A program made the position numbers and the translations under genes. Below the pieces are notes generated by a model. The model saw only the letters and a program-made list of their open reading frames with translations, did not search any database and was not told the DNA's origin. From positions 400,897,016 through 400,961,015 of the forward strand of contig OX465597.1 in assembly GCA_950022295.1 (NCBI GenBank): a DNA stretch of 64,000 nt, in the 5' to 3' direction. Every line of letters begins with the position of its first letter. The first letter of the stretch is position 1. The DNA is from Bromus sterilis (taxonomy: Eukaryota > Streptophyta > Magnoliopsida > Poales > Poaceae). This document shows positions 57,411 through 64,000 of this stretch, one piece after another.

Positions 57411-57709
57411 GGTCGGGTCGTGTGAGCTTCGCGTGCAAGTAGAAGCAGGGAGGGAGAAGGAGAAAGATACTTTGCGGCGGGAAAGATACGAGGAGATTTA
57501 AACGGCGGCAGCAGAATGCTGAGCGAAGCCGTGCCAGATTCTGCTCGGGGTGGTTGCCAAGTTGCGTGCGCCGCTGGTACTGGGCCGGCGGCGACAAAGA
57601 TTCAGGGCAGATTCACTCACCATTCCTTCCTGTTCGTGGCCGAGGTTCAGTCCTGCGTTGTTGGATCGGCTCGCCGTGATGGTCTGCTCAACGTAGGTGT
57701 GCAGTGTTA

Positions 57710-58168
57710 GACTAGTCATAATGGAAACTAACTTAGACTAGTAACATATCTATGTTAGAGCAAGTACAATAAGGATGAGTCAGCAGGCTATAAGAGATAA
57801 AATAATATATTTTTGCTTAGGTGGATGAGAGAGAAGAGAAGAGAGAAGGTAAGCGGGCTCTTAGCTAATAGCCAGCTCTAGCACGTGCTCGTAGGCAGTT
57901 TGTGAGAGTGAAATGTGGGTCATATGTAATAAAAGTAGTACACTTGGCTCTACTATTAACCATGCTCTTAGTACTTTCATAGTGGGTAGTGTCATATAAA
58001 TAGTAATATAGAGTGGTTCATTTATTGTTTTGTAGACTTATTTTGCATTGAAAACCGTTATGTAATGATAGCATATTATGTTACTTTTTTTTAATTACTT
58101 ATCATATTATCTCATTTGCTCATGTAACATCTATGTTACTATCTATGTTACTCCCACTATAAGTAGTC
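57710..58168. mobile_element. Harbinger-like (Tourist-type) MITE in protease copy 2 upstream region, TSD TTA
   Basis: Ends GACTAGTCATAATGG and CCCACTATAAGTAGTC pair, with TTA at 57707-57709 and 58169-58171. It is absent at the matching place in copy 1 (around 48735). A second MITE is nested in it. Confidence 0.85.
57758..57967. mobile_element. Nested MITE inside the previous one, 210 bp, TSD TTA
   Basis: Ends GAGCAAGTACAATAAGG and CTATTAACCATGCTC, with TTA at 57755-57757 and 57968-57970. The GAGCA start groups it with Harbinger-like MITEs. Confidence 0.82.
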
Positions 58169-58171
58169 TTA

Positions 58172-58658
58172 CAAGACGTTACTGGCGATACTTTATCACG
58201 TAGTGCTTTTTCGCTTGGCCTGTTGTTGAGTCGGCCGAGAGGATCAAGCACGGTATTGATGTCAGTCACGGAGGCCGAGGTGCTGATAATTGCTCCGGTT
58301 AACCGCCTAGCCGCCGGCGGGGTAGTCTGCCGTGGTATCGCCCGCCTTTCACACCGCCGGTGCCTCTCTCAAGACAAGAGTCGAGTTGCTCTATAGTTAG
58401 AAGAGACTAATAAATAGTCGTGTTGAATACTATTTAGGTATTTTTTTAATATTTATATGCAGCAGTGTATCGAAAAATGTCATAATGCTGTAATATTCAG
58501 ATCATGCAACAGATTTGTGAAGCTAGCCATGCAACCGAGATCGTAGAAACATGCATCATATCTATATCGATTATGATTAACAGTAGATCAAATACTAATC
58601 TTAGTACAAAGGATAGTATGACATAGGAAGCAGCGGAAGAGGAAGCAGATACAATTTA
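58172..58658. other. Upstream/intergenic part of duplication copy 2
   Basis: It matches 48796-49275 of copy 1 (for example CGGCCGAGAGGATCAAGCAC in both). No gene. Confidence 0.6.
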
Positions 58659-59895
58659 GGGCCAGTTCTTTTGCAGCTTATTTTTAGCGGTGAAAATAAG
58701 TTGTCCCTTCCCCAGCTTAAGGCCAATTCTTGTTGTGGCTTATGGATAAGCTGTTGTGGAAATAAGCTTCAAATAAGCTGTTGTGGAAATAAGCTGCTGA
58801 GAATAAGCCGGCTAGTTCTTTTCAGTGCCTATTTTTTCAGCTTATCTCTTGCATGATTAGTGAAAAGTCTATAATGCCCTTAAACTATATTGTTGTTTTG
58901 ATTATTGGCATTCATATTTTCCACACAAATATCAATTAAATTTTTAATACTCACATTATTCAATTGTGCTTTCATCTATTTATCATCATATCAATAAAAA
59001 TAATACAAAAAATAATATGTAGCAACAGAAAGCCATCACCATTCTTCTATGCGAATAGAACGGCTACAATCATGTACTACCACTTGCATAATCAGGAAAT
59101 CCATATCAATTGCATAATCAGGAAATCCATATCAAAATCAGCAATTCTAGATGAAACAATTGCCAAAAAAACATAGGAGTTGTTCATCTGGCCGAGCACA
59201 TGCTCACGGCCATGGATTGGGAGAAGGGGACGGGGGACCGGGGTCCTTAGCCGGAGCTGTCATCGGCCCGAATTTTGTGCCCGAGGAAGGGGAAGAGAAG
59301 CGGGGGTCCACCGCCGGATTGGGTCACCGGCGAAGTGCGGCGCTCGCTGGACATATCTCAAATTGCCATTGCAGATCGAGGGCAGCATGGACGGCGACAG
59401 TCGGAGAAGATTCGGCGGGATCTGGACTCCTAGCCGCCGGCCATGTCGAGGAGCAAAGGACCGTGTCGAGGATGATATGATCCGGCTCCGGGGGACCAGC
59501 GGCGGCGGAGGAACCCTAGCGTTGTGGTGGAGATGGGTCTAGCACGAGACGAGAGACACGAGCGAGTCTGGGTTTCTTTTTCGTGCGAGTCTGGCTGGGA
59601 GAGGTGCGGTGGCATATTGGGTGTAAATTACGTGAATGATATGGGTAATGTCGTATACCCTTTCGGTTTCAAGTCAGCTTCTGCGGGAAGCACCTCTCCC
59701 CCAGCTTTTTCTCATTGTGAAGGAGAGGGAGGTGGAAATAAGTTAAGCTCTATACTACAAAACGAGTTCTTTTTAGCTTCTGCCTTTTTTCTACAATAAG
59801 CTCCTAGAAGCTATAAAAGAGCTGGCCCTTAAAATAAGCTGGGGGAGGGGGCAGCTTATTTCACCGCTGAAAAAAAGTTGCAAAAAAACTGGCCC
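58659..59895. mobile_element. Non-autonomous TIR transposon, 1,237 bp, inserted in copy 2
   Basis: Ends GGGCCAGTTCTTTTGCAGCT and, inverted, GGGCCAGTTTTTTTGCAACT pair. Copy 1 shows the empty site: GCAGATATGATGTTCGTCAT against GCAGATACAATTTA / TAGTCAT in copy 2. Only TA is clearly shared at both edges, so the target duplication is imperfect. The interior has a repeat of AATAAGCTGTTGTGGAAATAAG (cited in part: AAGCTGTTGTGGAAATAAGC) and a GC-rich centre with short frames that I do not recognise, possibly captured genomic sequence. Confidence 0.8.
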
Positions 59896-60462
59896 TAGTC
59901 ATATATTTGAGGAGGTGGTTCATGTTAGGGAAGAACTCATCATCGCTCGCAACAACAACGAATAAGGATTCATCAGTCACGCAAGAGTGTTGCCTAAAAC
60001 CTTATCATCCCTCTCCCGTACCAGATCGCAAAAGGTGGGGTTTGAAGGGGTGTCGTCTCACTCCTTTATGCACGTCGAAAAGCAAGATGAGAAAGCACTA
60101 GGTGACACAACACATGGAACTAATAGGCATCAGATGAGATGTGTCTCGTTTGGGAAGATGAGCGAGCTCTTATAGGTGAGAATAACTGAACACTCAATCA
60201 TGAAAGCAAAACAATCGTCGTCCTTTTTAGGGAGAGTGCAATCGGAATAATGGTGCAGTCTGTGCGGCGATTGTTCAGATTCATTTCCTGTGAAAAAAAC
60301 ATTTCTGTCTTGTGTGCTAAAAAAATAAAGAAACATACACGTGTGGCATTGGTCCTAACCCATCTCGGCTCAATCACTATGCATGACGCGGGCGTGTAAA
60401 TAATGGTGTGGCGAGGCGGGAGATGTGTTCTTTCAAGATGTTTTGTAGAACAACATCTCTAC

Positions 60463-61831
60463 CTAACCTCGCTAATCAGATTATGATGAGTTATGTATGA
60501 AGGGAGTTTTCAAGTGTGCGAGGGAAGATGATAAAAGAAGATTCAGGAGTGTCAAACGCTCAAACTTGGGGGTGCCCCCGTGCACCCCAAGAAATATTCA
60601 AGGAGACTCAAGCGTCTAAGCTTGGGGATGCCCTCCGTGCATCCCCTTCTCCATCAACAATTATCAGTTCGCCTTTCGTTTCACTATATTTTTATCACTT
60701 CATGAGTTATGTGCTATGCTTGGAGTGCCTCGCTCTTAGGTTTTATTTAGTTTTCTTTAGCTTTGCTTGCTGTTCATAACAAGTTAGAACCCAACTTTCT
60801 TTGTGTGGGAGAGAAACACGCTCCACTTTCAAAATCTAGAACACAACATAGGATTTTTCATGCTTATGCTTGCTGTGTGTGTTCTTTATCTTTTCCATAG
60901 CTACTGCCATGTTTAGCTCTTAGTTTTCATGCTTATCTTTTAAAAGAGCTTTTGTTTAGTTTGTTGCTGGAACTCTCTTGAGTTTTCATGTTTATCTTGT
61001 TTAGAGAGTTTGACTGTTGCACTGAGTTTTGTGTCTTGACTTGAAGTAGGTAATTGATGTTGATATTCTTTTGTAGTAGTAACTTGTAATAGTTTTGAGG
61101 TATTGTTTTGAGTAATGTTTGGACTTTTGGTGTCAAGAGCTTTAGCCTATTAGTGATAGATGTCGTATTTTGGGCAATCCGTGTTTATTTTCAAAACTTA
61201 CAAATTAGTTGAGAACTTTAGCTACTAGTTGGATCACTACTCTTCTGAGGGGTCGAATATTAGAGAACACTCACGTACCATGAGTCGAGGATGCGCAAGG
61301 ATGACCAAACCCCCATACACTCCTCCTCAGGGTACTTTTCTCTTTGTGAAACCTCCTTATTAGATTGAGAGTTACCGATAATAAGTGCATGAGTTCTTCG
61401 GACTAATGTGAGTATTCGAAAGTTGACACTTCCACCTTCCCATATTTTTCTAGCCTCTCCTATGCCGTGCATTGCTTTCTTCTCACTCCAAGAGTTAGCG
61501 TCCACCTTCGCCGGTACATCCAAACCCTTGGAATGATACGCTCTGTCATCATAAACCTCCTTATATCCTTCATCAAAACAGCCACCATACCTACCTATCA
61601 AGGCATTTCCATAGCCTTTCCGAGATATATTGCCATGCAACATCCACCTTCTCATGACTTGATCTTCATGTCATACATGCTACTTGCTTGATCGATGAGC
61701 CACATGCTAGTTGGGCCTTGCGCTAATCATTGATACATGATGCGCTAGTATCATTGCGTATCCTGCTACACTGGCAGAGGCATACATTTGCATACTTCAT
61801 GATAGTTACATTTTCTTTATGATTTGAGTAC
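60463..61831 (+). repeat. Element J internal repeat, copy 1
   Basis: Aligns with 62393-63761 at a net offset of 1,930 bp at both ends; for example TTATGTATGAAGGGAG at 60491 and 62421 and GATTTGAGTAC at 61821 and 63751. The two copies differ at many single bases. Confidence 0.85.
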
Positions 61832-62392
61832 AATGGATACAACTTGATCTTCTGCTTTAAGCCTAGCTAATGGCTTTAAAGAAGCGCTTTCGGGAGGCAG
61901 CCCGCAACGAATTTAGGTTTTTCTTTTTTGCTTTTATTATGTTCTTAGTGGTCTTGATGATTTTTACTACTGTAGAAGCATCATTCTATCTTTACTTTTC
62001 AAGCTTTGTGCCTTTTATAGCCTCATACGACAAGGGAAGTAAAAGTTGTGACATGCTGTCCAGAAAACAGATTCTGTCCTCGTGACTAGAAAAATCATGG
62101 AAAAATCCCAGTTCATCTTTTTGAGATGAAATTTTTACACAGCGTGCTCTATACAATTACGAAACTTCCGTATGTTCTGACTTTTTTGATTTGAGTTGCA
62201 GAAGTACCCAAAAAAAATCGTTTCTATTTGATGTTCTGTTTTTCACAGATTCTGCCACGTTTTGTCTCTCTTCACTTTTGCAAACCTTAAGCTTGCTTTT
62301 TCTTTGTAAAAACTTTTTTGGAAATCTTGGGAAATAGTAGCTCTTCAAGTTTATCTTTATTTCTAGTAGAGAAAAATTATTTTAGTAGGGTA

Positions 62393-63761
62393 CTAACCTC
62401 TCTAATCAGTCTACAATGAGTTATGTATGAAGGGAGTTTTCAAGTGTGCGATGGAAGATGATGAAAGAAGATCTTGGAGTGTCAAACGCTCAAGCTTGGG
62501 GATGCACATGCATCCCCAAGAAATATTCAAGGAGACTCAAGTGTCTAAGCTTGGGGATACCCCCGTGCATCCCCTTCTTCATCAACAATTATCAGTTCGT
62601 CTCTCGTTGCACTATATTTTTATCACTTCATGCGTTATGTGCTATTCTTGGAGAGTCTCGCTCTTAGGTTTTGTTTTTAGTTTTATTTTGCTTTGTTTGC
62701 TGTAGTAACAAGTTAGATCCCAGCTTACTTTCTTTTGTGTGGGAGTGATACACGCTCTGCTTGAACTAGAACTCCTCATAGGATTTAAATGCTTATTCTT
62801 GTAGCTGTGAGTTGTTCTTTTTCTTTTCTTAGCTGCTGCTCCTTTTAGTTGTAGTGCTTTAGTTTTTCTAGAGCTTGTTTTTTCTTTTGTTTTAGGTTGA
62901 ACTTTCTATAGGTTGCATGTTTTATCTTGTTAGAGAGTTTGCCTGTTGCACTGAGTTTTGTGTCTTGACTAGAAGTAGGTAGTTGAAGTTGCTTTTCTCT
63001 TTGTAGTAGTAACTTGTAATAGTTTTGAGGCATTGACTAGAGTAATGTTTGAACTTTTGGTGTCAAGAGCTCGAGCCTATTAGTGATAGATGTCGTATTT
63101 TGGGAAATCCATGTGTTTTTCGAAAACCAAAAACCCCTGTTGAGAACTCTAGCTACTAGATGGATCACTAACCTCTGGAGGGTTCGAATATTAGAGTACA
63201 CTCACATACCATGAGTCGAGGATGCGCAAGGATAACCAAACCCCCATACACTCCTCCTCGGGGTACTTGTCTCTTTGTGAACCTCCTGATTAGATTGAGA
63301 GTTACCGATAATAAGTGCATGAGTTCTTCGGACTAATGTGAGTGTTCGAAAGTTGACACTTCCACCTTCCCATATTTTTGTAGCCTCTCCTATGCCGTGA
63401 ATTGCTTTCTTCTCACTCCGAGAGTTAGCGTCCACATTCGCCGGTACATCCAAACCCTTGGCATGATACGCTCTGTCATCATAAAACTCCTTATATCCTT
63501 CCTCAAAACAACCACCATACCTACCTATCAAGGCATTTCCACAGCCTTTCCGAGATATATTGCCATGCAACATCCACCTTCTCATGACTTGATCTTCATG
63601 TCATACATGCTACTTGCTTGATCGATGAGCCGCATGCTAGTTGGGCCTTGCCCTAATCATTTCTACATGACGCGCTAGTATCATTGCATATCCTGCTACA
63701 CTGGCAGAGGCATACATTTGCATACATCATGATAGTTACATCTTCTTTATGATTTGAGTAC
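62393..63761 (+). repeat. Element J internal repeat, copy 2
   Basis: Partner of 60463-61831. It continues past 63761 into the normal 3' internal sequence, whereas copy 1 jumps back to the E-type ORF end, so copy 2 is in the original context. Confidence 0.85.
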
Positions 63762-64000
63762 TTTTGTAAAGTGTGAAAGATCTTCTATAATTTTTGTAAT
63801 ATATAGAGTGTTGCCCCTAAAGTGAGGAAAAGATCCCAAAGTGGACAAATTAAAAGATCCCAAAGAGGACAAATGAAAGTTAAATAGAAAGAGCCATTGA
63901 GGCCACCAAAAAATACAAAAAAATGGAAAAAAGAAAAAAAGAAATAAAAAAGAGAGAAGGGGGCACACTACTATTCCTTTTGAGAGATCCACACTCGTAC

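Larger units (their letters stand above)
55949..60463. repeat. Tandem duplication, copy 2 (protease gene plus flanks, with later insertions)
   Basis: It aligns with 47055-49830. It was later enlarged by a MITE pair (57710-58168) and a TIR element (58659-59895). Its far end stops at about 60463, where Gypsy element J begins. Confidence 0.85.
60463..64000 (+). mobile_element. Gypsy element J, internal region (D/E/F family), left-truncated, internally repeated
   Basis: Plus-strand internal sequence matching the minus strands of D and E and the plus strand of F (63760-64000 matches about 270-490 of F). The left edge at about 60463 is an abrupt junction with the copy-2 Copia LTR segment, without LTR or primer site. 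Segment 60463-61831 repeats as 62393-63761. Between them lies the end of an E-type ORF (MDTT, stop at about 61835-61848), followed by the shared 3' region. The right end is outside the window. Confidence 0.82.

Noticed and set aside
58671..58856. Short frame with repeated SCCGNKL peptides
   Set aside because: It is a translation of the subterminal AATAAGCTGTTGTGG repeats of the TIR element.

Overview
This is a plant nuclear genome window, almost certainly from the Triticeae (wheat, Aegilops, rye or barley group). The evidence is the repeat set: BARE/WIS/Angela-type and SIRE/Maximus-type Copia LTRs, long Gypsy LTRs that begin TGATACGT-like and use a TGGCGCCGTTGCCGGGGA-type primer site, Stowaway MITEs (CTCCCTCCGT) and PIF/Harbinger elements with TTA-type target duplications. 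The genes agree: two intronless papain-like proteases closely resemble the barley EP-B endopeptidases. No prokaryotic features, CRISPR array, rRNA or tRNA gene was seen.

Layout. Bases 1-32745 are one deep nest of LTR retrotransposons. From the outside in I read: an LTR end (H, 32595-32745); a minus-strand Gypsy LTR fragment (G, 31908-32594); a plus-strand Gypsy 3' end (F, 1-2475 plus 31447-31907); a Copia element (B, 2476-31446) with target duplication CGGTG; a second, large SIRE-like Copia element (A, 3786-29711) that carries gag, pol and an extra ORF; and two related minus-strand non-autonomous Gypsy elements inside A. These are D (7158-14700, target duplication GGGAG, inside gag) and E (15573-22607, target duplication ATACT, inside the protease codons). 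Element A is broken by frameshifts, stops and the two insertions.

Bases 32746-47050 are gene-bearing. A nine-exon minus-strand gene (39934-44339) encodes an apparently intact 362-residue TBC-domain RabGAP of the TBC1D13 type. Its fourth intron holds a 1.49 kb Harbinger-like element that carries its own TATA box and a 228-residue ORF. MITEs and degenerate Harbinger elements flank the gene, including one with a broken AP2/ERF-like domain.

Bases 47055-60463 hold a tandem duplication. Two cysteine protease genes of 379 residues each (47194-48333 and 56133-57272, both minus, 11 residue differences) lie 8,939 bp apart with homologous flanks. Between them lie a dead Copia element split by a BARE/WIS/Angela-type solo LTR (target duplication GTTCA) and a three-level nest of Stowaway MITEs. 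The second copy also gained a MITE-in-MITE pair in its upstream region and a 1.2 kb TIR element, both absent from the first copy. Bases 60463-64000 are the internal part of another Gypsy element of the D/E/F family, with an internal 1,365 bp repeat at an exact 1,930 bp offset.

The host genes do not form a pathway. The RabGAP should act in membrane traffic. The proteases, by similarity to EP-B, should be secreted or vacuolar enzymes that degrade seed storage protein. The rest is transposon biology. The most interesting non-routine signals are the ORF exchange between elements D and E, the GGTAGTACC arrays in element A, the heat-shock-element-like array in the solo LTR, and the SUMO/SIM-like motifs in Harbinger-borne ORFs.
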